Assembly: GCA_000733415.1 (NCBI GenBank)
Contig: KL662191.1
Span: 324,415-388,414, forward strand
Reading direction: 5' to 3'
DNA length: 64,000 bases
Origin: [Leptolyngbya] sp. JSC-1
GTDB taxonomy: Bacteria > Cyanobacteriota > Cyanobacteriia > Elainellales > Elainellaceae
Each line of letters opens with the position of its first letter. Position 1 is the stretch's first letter. This document shows, piece by piece, positions 17,241 to 26,340 of this stretch. The notes under the pieces were generated by a model that was given only the letters and a program-made list of their open reading frames with translations, was not told where the DNA came from and ran no database searches. A program made the position numbers and the translations under genes.

Positions 17241-17851
17241 CATGAGTCGGCAATCGATTCTTAAACCAGGTCAATCCTACACCTTTCGCAGCTATTTCGA
17301 GTGCCCTATGAGCCGGATGATATCTTGGCTGAGTTTGGCTACCGGCTCCAACGAGCACCGCTGCATTTGCCCCAGTCTACTGCTCCCGCCACCCAACTGC
17401 CGCTCCTCAAGGCCAAGCTAGAACAGCGCCTTACCTATGTCAGTTTGACCAGCAAAACGGCTCGTCGGGAAACTTTAATTGCGCCAATTCTCTTGGAAGC
17501 GGCTGAAGTTACAGGAGCACAGGTGCGAATCGAATATCCGCTGAATGTTAGTGAGGTGCTCAAGGGTCACTCAACTATTATCTCTACCGCAATTCAAAAG
17601 TGATTGTACTGGAAGCCAAAAATGCTGATTTAGCGAGGGGATTCACTCAGTTAGCTGTAGAGTTAATTGCGCTCGATCAATGGTTAGAAAATGACCAACC
17701 GACTGTGTTGGGAGCCGTAACCACAGGCGACATCTGGCAGTTTGGACAACTTAATCGGCAAGAAAAGCTGATCATTCAAGGGATCAAGCTGTTTGTGATT
17801 CCCGATGAGCTAGAGGCCGTCTTCCAGATCTTGCGGGCAGCGCTGGAGTAG
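17241..17851 (+). pseudogene. PD-(D/E)xK-nuclease-like protein gene with two frameshifts
   Basis: A perfect Shine-Dalgarno (AGGAGG) precedes ATG 17241. Frame 1 reads MSRQSILKPGQSYTFRSYFE; after one missing base near 17301 the protein continues PYEPDDILAEFGYRL ... RRETLIAPILLEA ... RIEYPLNVSEVLKGH; after a second missing base near 17568 it continues NYYLYRNSKVIVLEAKNADLARGFTQLAVELIAL to 17851. Joined, the pieces match a cyanobacterial family of about 200 residues. The E...Y ... VIVLEAK ... Q part is a PD-(D/E)xK nuclease core pattern. Two single-base losses in one gene mean either real decay or base-calling errors; the neighbour at 16992 shows the same kind of defect. Confidence 0.7.
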
Positions 17852-17983
17852 CTGTTGACGAGAGCTATCACCAGAACATGGCGAGAACCATCGAAAGGTA
17901 GACGTGAACTGGAACCTATCTCCACTAGAGTGGACGGTATGATCGAGTAGTTCCACTTCGTTCTTCCAATTCCTACCTGCCCT

Positions 17984-18703
17984 ATGTCAACCCCTAACAA
18001 TCCAATTGACCAATTCAACCAGATGCTGACTGCGGTAACTACCACCGCCGAAACCACAATCATGCCAGTGCTACAGGAAATGCTGGAGCAGGGAACCGAG
18101 ACTGTGGGCCGGATTGTTACCCCGATTGCCGAAAATCCGGTTGTGCAATTCGCCACAAAAGTACCGGGTGTCAACTGGTTGATGGCCGCCTTGGGACAGG
18201 TGAACGTGGAAAAGGTGGAGCGGGAAGTGGCAGCCCTGCGCCAACAGTACCCGTTAGAAACTTCTGGTGAATTAGCGCAGCGGATTATTGCCGATACTGC
18301 CATGAAGGCGGCTGGAGCCGGTCTAGTCACGAATGTTATACCGCCTGCTGCGATTAGTCTGTTGGCCCTTGATATTGCTGCGGTAACCGCTCTACAGGCC
18401 GATATGGTCTATCGAATTGCGGCAGTATACGGGTTTTCGCTACATGAGCCAACCCGACGCGGCGAAGTTTTAGCGATTTGGGGTTTATCCACCGGGGGAT
18501 CAGGCGTGCTCAAGACCGGGTTGAGCTTGGTTGAAGCAATTCCGCTGGTTGGAGCGGGCATTGGGATTGCCAGTAACGCTGTGTTGATCTATTCCTTGGG
18601 ACAAATTGCCTATCGGTTTTATGAAGCGAAGCAAGCAGCCCTTGCCAAATCAGCTCAATCCAAACCAGAGGATGTAGTCAGGCACTCCGATACTCCGGTT
18701 TGA
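17984..18703 (+). CDS. DUF697/EcsC-like membrane-associated protein
   Basis: The 239-residue protein has an N-terminal helical region, then NVIPPAAISLLALDIAAVTALQADMVYRIAAVYGF, which resembles the DUF697 pattern (small hydrophobic helices ending in Q..MIY.IA..YG) found in YcjF-like proteins, and a second hydrophobic Gly-rich hairpin (VEAIPLVGAGIGIASNAVLIYSLG). It probably inserts into or associates with the membrane; no GTPase domain is attached. It is the last gene before the cobalamin riboswitch and does not appear to be related to it. Function is unknown; EcsC-like is an alternative label. Confidence 0.6.
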   Translation: MSTPNNPIDQFNQMLTAVTTTAETTIMPVLQEMLEQGTETVGRIVTPIAENPVVQFATKVPGVNWLMAALGQVNVEKVEREVAALRQQYPLETSGELAQRIIADTAMKAAGAGLVTNVIPPAAISLLALDIAAVTALQADMVYRIAAVYGFSLHEPTRRGEVLAIWGLSTGGSGVLKTGLSLVEAIPLVGAGIGIASNAVLIYSLGQIAYRFYEAKQAALAKSAQSKPEDVVRHSDTPV

Positions 18704-18796
18704 TAGGCAAGGCGAATAAATTTATTGCAATCGTAAAGCCTGATGAATTCAGATACCCGTTATCCCGCATTGGTGGTATGGTGATACTGCATTGAG

Positions 18797-18916
18797 ATCG
18801 GCTCTGGTGGGGAACAGCCATCAGACGTAAGGGGGAAAATCCGGTGCAAGTCCGGTACTGTCCCGCAGCTGTGAAGGAAGGTGCAAGTAACTTTCCTAGT
18901 CAGAATGCCCGCCGAT
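18797..18916 (+). promoter_or_regulatory. Cobalamin (AdoCbl) riboswitch
   Basis: Conserved aptamer blocks appear in the right order: GGTGGGGAACAGCC, GGGGGAAAATCCGGTGCAAG, CCGGTACTGTCCCGCAGCTG (variant of the CCCGCAACTGT core), a GGAAGG...CTTTCC arm, and AGTCAGAATGCCCGCC (B12 box like AGTCAGGAxACCxGCC). An outer stem ATCGGC (18797-18802) with GCCGAT (18911-18916) closes it. It is on the plus strand, upstream of the DUF1636 gene, with 513 bases between. A small TCATCT/AGATGA hairpin follows downstream, but no T-run was seen, so the expression platform is unclear. Confidence 0.93.
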
Positions 18917-19429
18917 TTGATTCACCGTCTCTCATCTGCGAGGTATAGATGATCTTGACTTCTGCCTTACTTGCTAGTAACAAAATTCAAATCTGGCCTG
19001 TCTTACGGTCAGGGCATCGCTGCACCATCTCGTTTCCGAAATTTTTTGCGCCAATCCACGAGTAATAGAACCAGTGCTATATTGAGCGATTACTTGCTAG
19101 CCGCTTTTGAGCTGACAAATTCGGTTGCGATTAGTGAAGCGCGATGGGTAAATTAGTTATTCAGCATAGTTCACGAATCCATACCCTAGACGATGCAAGC
19201 TAATCAAGCAACATACGCTTGCGTGTGTGCACAAGCATTCTGTCTGCTGCTAGCGAAAAATTGCCAACCATTTGCTTAATCATCTGTCGCTTGATGATTT
19301 GTTATTAGCTCTAGTCAGCCATTCAGATTGTTCAAGTTGATGCGGCAATGAAAATCAACTAAAAATTAATCCAAAATCAATTAGAAATTACGCCTAGTTA
19401 TCAGTTTTGTTTGTTCAATATCATCAACC
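18917..19429. other. Long stretch between riboswitch and DUF1636 gene
   Basis: There are 513 bases with no recognisable gene. The largest plus-strand ORF (18971-19156, 61 codons) has no family signature I know. It could be an unusually long leader or the place of a lost gene originally controlled by the riboswitch. Confidence 0.5.
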
Positions 19430-19825
19430 ATGACTCACCATACTTTGTTTGTTTGCACTCTTTGTCGATTTTCTGAAACTAATCAGCCACAGCCTGAATT
19501 CCATGGTGCTGGATTAAGTGGAGGCGAACAGCTATTTAACCAGATCACGGCGGCAGTAAACGAGTGTGATTGGCGTGAGCGCATTCAGATTCAGCCAGTG
19601 CGCTGTATGGGCGTCTGTAGTCGCTCCTGTGTAGTAGCATTTGCGGCGGCTGAGAAACTGACCTTCATTTTTAGTGGCCTGTCGCCTCAGCAATCAATTC
19701 CAGAACTGATACAGTTTGGCCGCCAATATACCCACCATCCAACCGGCAATGTGCCCTATGGAGAGCGGCCCGCCGCCATGAAACGCGGACTAGTAGCAGT
19801 ATTACCGCCGGTACCGCCCGATTGA
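19430..19825 (+). CDS. DUF1636 family metal-binding protein
   Basis: The 131-residue protein has the family's N-terminal pair of cysteines (FVCTLCRF), a second cluster CMGVCSRSCVVAF and the C-terminal ending KRGLVAVLPP. Cys spacing resembles thioredoxin-like [2Fe-2S] ferredoxins, so metal or cluster binding is likely. The family occurs with cobalamin and cobalt genes, and the cobalamin riboswitch upstream on the same strand supports a role in B12 or cobalt metabolism. The exact biochemical function is unknown. Confidence 0.85.
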   Translation: MTHHTLFVCTLCRFSETNQPQPEFHGAGLSGGEQLFNQITAAVNECDWRERIQIQPVRCMGVCSRSCVVAFAAAEKLTFIFSGLSPQQSIPELIQFGRQYTHHPTGNVPYGERPAAMKRGLVAVLPPVPPD

Positions 19826-20040
19826 CCTGAACAAGCTAAAAGCTGCTCTATTGCCTACAAACATCACACCGAAAACGGGCAGGATACCCGCACTAGCACT
19901 ATCTTTATTTCATTGGGTGAATGACTGATCGTTTCCCTAGCCACATTCCCTAGCAAGCGGCAGTGGTACACTAGCAACCTCACTAGTAGGTCGTTGCTTA
20001 GGTGGTCGCTGTGCCCGTGAAAGCCAATCCTCAAAATCAA

Positions 20041-20919
20041 ATGAAGCTATCCCAACTGCGGATTTTAGTCGCGGTTGCTGAGCATGAGAACTTCACGGAA
20101 GCGGCCCTGCATCTAGAGATTTCCCAGTCGGCGGTCAGCCATGCAATTGCAGCCCTAGAAGACCATTTGGGCGTGGTGTTATTTCTGCGAGGCCGGCATG
20201 GAGCACATCTGACCCCGATTGGAGCCGAAATCGTCAAGCATGCCCGCGAAATTGTGCATCGGGCCGATCAGATTAGCAAAGCGGCTGAATTAGCGAGAGG
20301 ATTGCAGGGCGGACAGGTGCGGATTGCCTCGTTTCGCAGTGTGGCAACCCATCTGCTGCCCTCCGTGATTGCCGACTTTCATCAGCGGTTTCCGGCCATT
20401 GCCGTTAGCCTCACCGAACATGATGATTACCCGCAAGTCGAGCAAGCCCTGCGCGAAGGACGAGCCGACATCGGTTTTACCTTAATTCCCGTACATGACA
20501 GCGATATTGCCGCCTGGGAAATTCTGAGGGATGAGTTTGTGGCCCTCCTGCCTCCTAGCTTTCACCCCAAAGGCGAATCATTCTCCTGGCAAGACTTGGT
20601 GACTCAACCGCTGATCATGCCGCCTAGGAGCGATTTAATGATGCAGCAGTTGCACAATCACATGGAAGTACAGGGGTATCTGCTCCAGATTGCCTACGAG
20701 GTAGGAACCGATGCCACCATTGTCAGCCTAGTGGCACAGGGGTTAGGTGCGACAATTCTGCCTCGTCTAGCGGCTGAACCAATTCCGGCAGCAGTGCAGA
20801 TTTACAGTTTGCCGGTGCCCCTTTGGCGAGCGATTGGGGTAGCCGTCCTTGCAGAGGCTCTGCACCCGCCTGCGGTCTATGCGTTTCTCGACATTCTTAA
20901 AAAGCGGAAAGCAGCTTGA
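20041..20919 (+). CDS. LysR-family transcriptional regulator
   Basis: The 292-residue protein starts with a winged HTH (LSQLRILVAVAEHENFTEAALHLEISQSAVSHAIAALEDHLGVVLF), followed by the LysR substrate-binding domain from about residue 80 (GQVRIASFRSVATHLLPSVIADF ... ADIGFTLIPV ... VAQGLGATILPRLA). The ATG at 20041 is chosen because the HTH then starts as in other LysR proteins; an upstream in-frame GTG at 20002 would add 13 residues. The usual role is activation of an adjacent divergent gene, but the upstream neighbour (DUF1636) is on the same strand, so no target is obvious. Effector is unknown. Confidence 0.92.
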   Translation: MKLSQLRILVAVAEHENFTEAALHLEISQSAVSHAIAALEDHLGVVLFLRGRHGAHLTPIGAEIVKHAREIVHRADQISKAAELARGLQGGQVRIASFRSVATHLLPSVIADFHQRFPAIAVSLTEHDDYPQVEQALREGRADIGFTLIPVHDSDIAAWEILRDEFVALLPPSFHPKGESFSWQDLVTQPLIMPPRSDLMMQQLHNHMEVQGYLLQIAYEVGTDATIVSLVAQGLGATILPRLAAEPIPAAVQIYSLPVPLWRAIGVAVLAEALHPPAVYAFLDILKKRKAA

Positions 20920-20930
20920 GCTGAAAACAT

Positions 20931-21227
20931 CTACAGCGTCTGATAATGCCGCTCCTCTAGCCAAACGCGCATTTCATCCATCGATGCTTGCCGAACCAAC
21001 CGGTTCGTCACCGGATCATAGGCATGCCAAACCACTTGGCCATTGCTGTCTTCACTGCGCCACACATGCGGTTCAGTCGAGGTGCTGAAATAGGCCACCA
21101 GACTTTGCCAGATGTGGTTTAACCGAGTTTTTAACCTCAGAGATAAAGCTTTAGAGACAGTGTTAGCCGTCGGCTCAGTCAGAAATTCGAGTGCTTGGTA
21201 TTCTTTCCAGCTCAGTTGCGATTTCAT
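20931..21227 (-). CDS. Conserved hypothetical protein, 98 aa
   Basis: The small protein has two parts: an N-terminal helical region (SWKEYQALEFLTE ... LRLKTRLNHIWQSLVAYF) and a C-terminal part HVWRSEDSNGQVVWHAYDPVTNRLVRQASMDEMRVWLEERHY, whose WH.YDP.T......S..E...WLE pattern I recognise from small cyanobacterial hypotheticals. Codon use looks normal. It converges with the LysR gene with an 11-base gap. Function is unknown. Confidence 0.65.
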   Translation of the reverse strand: MKSQLSWKEYQALEFLTEPTANTVSKALSLRLKTRLNHIWQSLVAYFSTSTEPHVWRSEDSNGQVVWHAYDPVTNRLVRQASMDEMRVWLEERHYQTL

Positions 21228-21377
21228 AGTCTAATCTCTTTTAATTCATGATTTGCTCTTGATGCTTCTAGTCTAAAAAACTGTAGCTAAAGATACAAAA
21301 ACCAGCCTTTATTGCTTGCATGAGCAGGTTTGATGGTCGCTGAGCCGAGTGTTTTCTTGAGCTGAGCACTAGCCACT

Positions 21378-21530
21378 ATGAGTGAATCATTCTATGCTGA
21401 GCTAGAAAATTGTCATATCGTCACTAACGGCGGAATGTTTCTGCCGCCGCCTACAGGTGTACAACCGGCTGAAGTCGTGCGATTAGAGATTGATCAGGTT
21501 GGAAATCAGGGCAGGCAACCGCTGAATTAG
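21378..21530 (+). CDS. Possible small protein, 50 aa
   Basis: ATG 21378 to TAG 21530 encodes MSESFYAELENCHIVTNGGM, then FLPPPTGVQPAEVVRLEID and a short tail. It lies 15 bases before the hydrolase gene on the same strand. No clear ribosome site or known family; composition looks protein-like. It may be an upstream small gene of the hydrolase operon or chance. Confidence 0.3.
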   Translation: MSESFYAELENCHIVTNGGMFLPPPTGVQPAEVVRLEIDQVGNQGRQPLN

Positions 21531-21545
21531 GAACAACGAAGCTTT

Positions 21546-22598
21546 ATGTTCTTGCATCTACACCGTTTGATTGTCCTGCTGATTGGTCCAATCGTGCCCG
21601 TCTTCTCGCTTCTGATTGCTGGTGCTACCATTCCAGGAGCAGAGTCAACAGCAGTCCATATTACAACTCCAACCGGCAGGATTCACGGCACACAGCTCGT
21701 TCCAGAGTCTAACCAGCCCCCCGTGGTCTTGATCATTGCTGGTTCAGGGCCAACCGACCGTGACGGGAATAGCGCTGTCCTACCCAAACCAAACAATAGC
21801 CTCAAACTCCTAGCAGAGGGATTAGCGGAGTATGGAATTGCCTCGGTTCGGTATGACAAGCGTGGTGTAGCAGAGAGTGCCTCCGCAGTGCGGGAGGAAG
21901 CTGATGTTACCTTTGATACGCTTGTAGAGGATGCGGCCCTTTGGGTTCAACAGCTACAGTCCGATTCTCGCTTCTCCAGCGTTACGGTGATTGGTCACAG
22001 TGAAGGCTCTCTCATCGGAATGATAGCGGCGCACAAAACGGAAGCAGATGCATTTGTATCCATTGCGGGACCGGCACGCAAGGCGTCTGAGGTCTTACGA
22101 GACCAACTGCGGCCTCGCCTTTCAGATCCTCTATGGCAAGAGAGTGAGGGGATTTTGACAGCTCTAGAACAGGGAGATACTGTAGCTGCTGTTCCCCCCC
22201 AACTGGAGGTACTCTACAGGCCGAGTATCCAGCCCTACCTAATTTCCTGGTTTCGCTACATCCCTGCTGAGGAAATCCAACGGCTCACAATGCCCGTGTT
22301 AATCGTGCAAGGCACTACGGATATCCAGGTACCTGTTAGTGAGGCTGAGGCTTTGAAACTGGCTAAACCCGATGCAGAGCTTGTGATTATTGAAGGCATG
22401 AATCACGTCCTGAAGCTAGCCCCGTTGGAGCGCGAACAGCAGCTAGCGACCTACATGGATCCAAGCTTGCCGGTAGTACCGGAGTTGGTTGAGTCCATTA
22501 GTCAATTTATTCATAGCCGTGTAACAACCAAATCAATCAGTCAAAGAGACAATGCAAATGGAAGTCACTACCTGGTATTTAGAAATGCTGGACCCTGA
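21546..22598 (+). CDS. Exported alpha/beta hydrolase
   Basis: The 350-residue protein begins with a hydrophobic signal segment (LIVLLIGPIVPVFSLLIAG). It then has the alpha/beta-hydrolase order: strand plus oxyanion region VVLIIAGSGPTDRDGN, RYDKRGVAES, nucleophile elbow GHSEGS (Ser of G-x-S-x-G), TTDIQVP (acid) and EGMNHVL (His). It resembles the YqiA/BAAT-like group of secreted serine hydrolases; substrate is unknown. Its last 47 bases overlap the GNAT gene in another frame, so translation is probably coupled. Confidence 0.85.
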   Translation: MFLHLHRLIVLLIGPIVPVFSLLIAGATIPGAESTAVHITTPTGRIHGTQLVPESNQPPVVLIIAGSGPTDRDGNSAVLPKPNNSLKLLAEGLAEYGIASVRYDKRGVAESASAVREEADVTFDTLVEDAALWVQQLQSDSRFSSVTVIGHSEGSLIGMIAAHKTEADAFVSIAGPARKASEVLRDQLRPRLSDPLWQESEGILTALEQGDTVAAVPPQLEVLYRPSIQPYLISWFRYIPAEEIQRLTMPVLIVQGTTDIQVPVSEAEALKLAKPDAELVIIEGMNHVLKLAPLEREQQLATYMDPSLPVVPELVESISQFIHSRVTTKSISQRDNANGSHYLVFRNAGP

Positions 22599-23112
22599 AC
22601 AGTTGCGGTCTTCGCCACCGGGCAGCTACGAATTGCGAATCGAGCAGGCCAAAATTCCATCCCCGGAGTTTAGTCGATTCTTGTATACGAGTGTAGGGGC
22701 AGGCTGGTACTGGCTAGATCGGCTGAGCTGGAGCTATGACCGCTGGATGGCCTATCTTGATCGGCCCGAATTGGAAACCTGGGTCGCCTACATCGCCGGA
22801 ACGCCAGCTGGCTACATTGAGCTAGAAGCCCAGGCCGGAGGGAATGTAGAAGTTGCCTATTTCGGGCTGCTGCGGCAATTTATCGGCAAACGGCTGGGCG
22901 GACATTTGCTCAGTATTGGGGTGGAAAGGGCCTGGGCGATGGGTGCTAAGCGGGTGTGGCTGCATACCTGTAGTTTAGATGCGCCTCAAGCGCTGGCCAA
23001 TTATCAGGCTCGCGGCTTTCAGATTTATAAACAGGAGAAACATTGGGAAGAACTGCCTGAGCCGCAGCCAGAGTGGGCAGTGTATGATCAGGCAGGTTGG
23101 ACCAGCAAATGA
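22552..23112 (+). CDS. GNAT-family N-acetyltransferase
   Basis: The 186-residue protein has the GNAT core: GTPAGYIELEAQ (beta4), NVEVAYFGLLRQFIGKRLGGHLLS (acetyl-CoA pyrophosphate loop of the form R..G.G) and a C-terminal VWLHTCSLDAPQALANYQARGFQIYK, where the ALANYQARGF motif is typical. It starts at ATG 22552 or 22558, inside the end of the hydrolase gene. Acceptor is unknown. It is probably co-transcribed with the hydrolase. Confidence 0.88.
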   Translation: MQMEVTTWYLEMLDPEQLRSSPPGSYELRIEQAKIPSPEFSRFLYTSVGAGWYWLDRLSWSYDRWMAYLDRPELETWVAYIAGTPAGYIELEAQAGGNVEVAYFGLLRQFIGKRLGGHLLSIGVERAWAMGAKRVWLHTCSLDAPQALANYQARGFQIYKQEKHWEELPEPQPEWAVYDQAGWTSK

Positions 23113-23258
23113 GTAGCATGAGTATGCCAGTTTGCGCTACTGTTTAGAGGTGAATTTATTAAGGAATCGTTAATCAACTCTTATTCTCGTATTCGCGGTC
23201 TGTTGCCGAAATTAGGTGATTACCTGTTCTACTATTCTTCTACTCATCGAAAGCTTCC

Positions 23259-24791
23259 ATGATGCCAAATTCTGCCGATCCTGCCGTCGAACTTCCTTCG
23301 TCTGAGTCCGTCGAGCTGTCTGATGCATCCCCCATCGAACCGCGACCCGATAAACCCGAAGAAGCCTGTGGGGTGTTTGGCATTTACGCACCGGGAGAAG
23401 ATGTAGCGAAGCTGACCTATTTCGGGCTATATGCCTTACAGCATCGGGGTCAAGAGTCTGCTGGAATTGCCACCTTTCAGGGCGAGCGGGTCCACCTCCA
23501 CAAAGATATGGGCCTGGTTTCACAGGTATTCAACGAACATATTTTGCAGGATTTGCCGGGAGATTGGGCCATCGGCCATACCCGCTACTCCACCACCGGC
23601 TCGAGTCGAGTGGTGAATGCTCAGCCGGCGGTTGTAGAAACCCGGTTAGGAACGTTAGCCCTGGCCCATAATGGTAATTTGGTCAACACTGGCGAACTAC
23701 GGGAGGAACTGCTGAAGTCGAATGTCCAGCTTCTAACTACAACCGATTCTGAGATGATTGCCTTTGCGATTGCTGAAGCAGTTAATGCCGGGAAAAACTG
23801 GTTAGATGGGGCGATGAGTGCGTTCCACCGCTGCCAAGGTGCGTTTAGCCTTGCGATCGCCACACCAGAGGGCATCATGGGTACGCGAGATCCAAACGGT
23901 GTCCGTCCGCTGGTGATTGGCACCCTGGAAGGGGTAACGCCGGATGACCCAATCCGCTACGTGCTGGCCTCCGAGACCTGCGGCCTAGACATCATCGGAG
24001 CTGACTATCTGCGCGATGTCGAACCTGGGGAGCTAGTCTGGATCGACGAAGCGGGACTGGCCTCCTTCCATTGGGCCACACCTCAGCGCAAGCTCTGTAT
24101 TTTTGAAATGATCTATTTCGCCCGTCCAGATAGCGTTATGCACAATGAGAACCTCTACAGCTATCGGGTGCGGATTGGCCGGCAGTTGGCGATCGAGTCG
24201 CCTGTGGATGTGGATCTAGTAATGGGCGTGCCCGATTCGGGAGTTCCAGCCGCGATTGGTTTCTCTCAAGAGTCTGGGATTCCCTATGCGGAAGGCTTGA
24301 TCAAAAATCGCTATGTGGGCCGCACCTTCATTCAACCCACTCAAACCATGCGCGAATCGGGTATTCGCATGAAGCTGAACCCGCTCAAGGATGTGCTGTT
24401 GGGCAAGCGGGTACTGATAGTAGACGATTCGCTGGTGCGAGGCACCACCAGTCGCAAAATTGTCAAGGCGCTGCGAGAAGCAGGTGCCACTGAGGTACAT
24501 ATGCGGATTTCTTCGCCGCCGGTCACTCATCCCTGCTTCTACGGCATCGATACCGACACGCAGGATCAGCTGATCGCGGCAACTAAGTCGGTAGCAGAAA
24601 TCGCTGAGCAAATTGGTGTTGATTCGCTAGCTTACCTGAGTTGGGAAGGGATGCTAATTGCTACCAAGGAAGACCCGAACAGTTTCTGCTCTGCCTGCTT
24701 CACGGGTAACTATCCGATTCCCGTTCCAGAGTTGGTGAAGCGCTCGAAGCTAATGCTTGAGAAACAAACGGCTTCAGCTGCTAGCCACTGA
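23259..24791 (+). CDS. purF: Amidophosphoribosyltransferase (PurF)
   Basis: The 510-residue protein catalyses the first committed step of purine synthesis, making phosphoribosylamine from PRPP and glutamine. A 36-residue leader precedes the N-terminal nucleophile Cys37 (EEACGVFGIYA), as in self-processed class II amidotransferases. Further landmarks are ALQHRGQESAGI, GHTRYSTTG and the PRPP loop VLIVDDSLVRGTTS; HPCFYGID and SFCSACFTGNYP carry the Cys ligands of the [4Fe-4S] cluster seen in the Bacillus type. Length fits the family. Two tandem ATG codons (23259 and 23262) are both possible starts. Confidence 0.97.
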   Translation: MMPNSADPAVELPSSESVELSDASPIEPRPDKPEEACGVFGIYAPGEDVAKLTYFGLYALQHRGQESAGIATFQGERVHLHKDMGLVSQVFNEHILQDLPGDWAIGHTRYSTTGSSRVVNAQPAVVETRLGTLALAHNGNLVNTGELREELLKSNVQLLTTTDSEMIAFAIAEAVNAGKNWLDGAMSAFHRCQGAFSLAIATPEGIMGTRDPNGVRPLVIGTLEGVTPDDPIRYVLASETCGLDIIGADYLRDVEPGELVWIDEAGLASFHWATPQRKLCIFEMIYFARPDSVMHNENLYSYRVRIGRQLAIESPVDVDLVMGVPDSGVPAAIGFSQESGIPYAEGLIKNRYVGRTFIQPTQTMRESGIRMKLNPLKDVLLGKRVLIVDDSLVRGTTSRKIVKALREAGATEVHMRISSPPVTHPCFYGIDTDTQDQLIAATKSVAEIAEQIGVDSLAYLSWEGMLIATKEDPNSFCSACFTGNYPIPVPELVKRSKLMLEKQTASAASH

Positions 24792-24809
24792 ACACTAACA
24801 TCAAAGCAA

Positions 24810-24836
24810 AGTAGGCAAGTCACAAACCTGCCTACT
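24810..24836. terminator. Hairpin between convergent purF and the cold-type gene
   Basis: AGTAGGCA and TGCCTACT form a perfect 8-bp stem with an 11-base loop. It lies between two convergent genes but has no T-run on either side, so it may be a weak or factor-assisted terminator. Confidence 0.4.
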
Positions 24837-24888
24837 CTGAAGACTGCCTAAAGAAACGCTGTAAACTCTATACCTTCGAGCTTTACAA

Positions 24889-25263
24889 TTAGTCCTGACC
24901 GGTTACCTTATCGACGGCTTTACCAAGAGCGCGCTGTACCTGCTCAGCAGCGGAAGTGGCTTGACGCGAGTTCTCAGGACGATTCATTTGATGAACATCA
25001 GCATCTTTCTGCACTTCATTCAGACCTTCGTTAGCTCGCTCAATCACTTTGTCGGCATCTAGTGCATTTTCAGGTCTCAGCGAATCTTGCGACTCTTTAT
25101 AAATATCGTTGAGGCGGGTTTCACCTTCACTCGGCTGGCTCGGCGTGCTTCCAATTGCTAGAGCTGGAGTGGCGTTAACAAACAAAATAAGGGCGCAGGC
25201 AAAGGCAATAACCAAACCGCGAACAAAGCGAAGAGCAGCAGAAAAACGACGGTTGAAGTTCAT
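24889..25263 (-). CDS. Secreted low-temperature-induced-type small protein
   Basis: The 124-residue protein has a clear signal peptide (RGLVIAFACALILFVNATPALA, cleavage after about residue 36) and a hydrophilic helical mature part. GETRLNDIYKESQD, VIERANEGLNEVQKDADVHQMNRPENS and the C-terminal AAEQVQRALGKA match a cyanobacterial family often annotated as low-temperature-induced protein. It is presumably periplasmic. Function is unknown. Several G/A-rich bases ahead of the ATG (GGAGGAATAAT on the coding strand) form a good ribosome site. Confidence 0.8.
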   Translation of the reverse strand: MNFNRRFSAALRFVRGLVIAFACALILFVNATPALAIGSTPSQPSEGETRLNDIYKESQDSLRPENALDADKVIERANEGLNEVQKDADVHQMNRPENSRQATSAAEQVQRALGKAVDKVTGQD

Positions 25264-26340
25264 ATTATTCCTCCAAAACTATCAAAGAATCGAACAATGT
25301 GTTGAGTTAAAACTTCAGCTTAATCTCACCTGAAGTTACCCTTACTCCCAGTCAGAAATAACCGATTGGAGGTTTTTCTAGCTTGGAAGCTTCCTCTTTT
25401 ATACTCAAAGGTTAGCCACTGCTGAATCGCTCTGCAGACTGAGCTTGCTAACAATCCGTTGCAATCAAATCTCACCCTTTAGGTAGAAGAAGAATGGATA
25501 CATTTAGCTGTCTTTGTTAAATATGCAACCGGTTTCAATAAGCATTAAAAAATGTAAATAAAGGCTGAAGTGAGAAGTAACTAGAGAATGCAAGGAGTGA
25601 ATGATTTTATGGCTAATTGAGAAATCTCAATTAGGGTTTGCTAACAAAACAGCCAAAGAATTGTCGTACTTCGTTTTCAAGCAGAAACAGGTCTACTAAA
25701 GTGCAAGGGAAATGGGTGTTCCTCTCCATGGTTACCAGTGTTGTCTTACTTAGATTGATTTCGAAACTTGAGTAGCTTCGAGCAGCAGCGACCGGGTTAA
25801 AGTCTTGCCCTGAGCATAGTATCAAGGCTCAGCTATTCAATTTGTTCAATTCATTTGTTCAATTCAAGAGAAATAGTTATGAATTTTGAAATTAACGATC
25901 GAGTGAAATCTAACGATACCTATCTAGAGGCCAATGCCGAGCATATTGATCCGGCCATTACCGAGAAAGCATGTCGCATTAGGATCTGATTTTCGTTAAT
26001 GGCTCAGGCGGGATAGATTTACTTGACCTAAATTTGAACTGATACGCGGGCCAGTATTCCCCTTTGCCCTAGAGCCTTTTCGATGAATTCTCAAATTCCT
26101 ATTGGAAAATTCTATTCACAAAAACATCTTCTTCCGGGGCAGCCCACAAGCGTGAACTTTTTTCTCTGCAGAAGAAAGCCTGCTGAACTGTATTAAGTAT
26201 TGTCTAAATGCCCAGGAAGAAATCAACCACAAGATTAGGAGAGCTACAAGGCACCATTTGCACGTTTCTAGCTCCTCTAGGACAATACCTCGATCACCAA
26301 CGCAGCAATCGAGGTAAATCAGACGGAAATAGTTTAATGC
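25264..26340. other. 1.1-kb region with no intact gene
   Basis: Only fragments are visible. A 36-codon frame at 25879-25989 (MNFEINDRVKSNDTYLEANA, then EHIDPAITEKACR) looks like the front of a small protein that stops early and could be a relic. The rest is AT-rich with short near-repeats around 25830-25865 (TTGTTCAATTC). I see no RNA gene. Confidence 0.45.
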
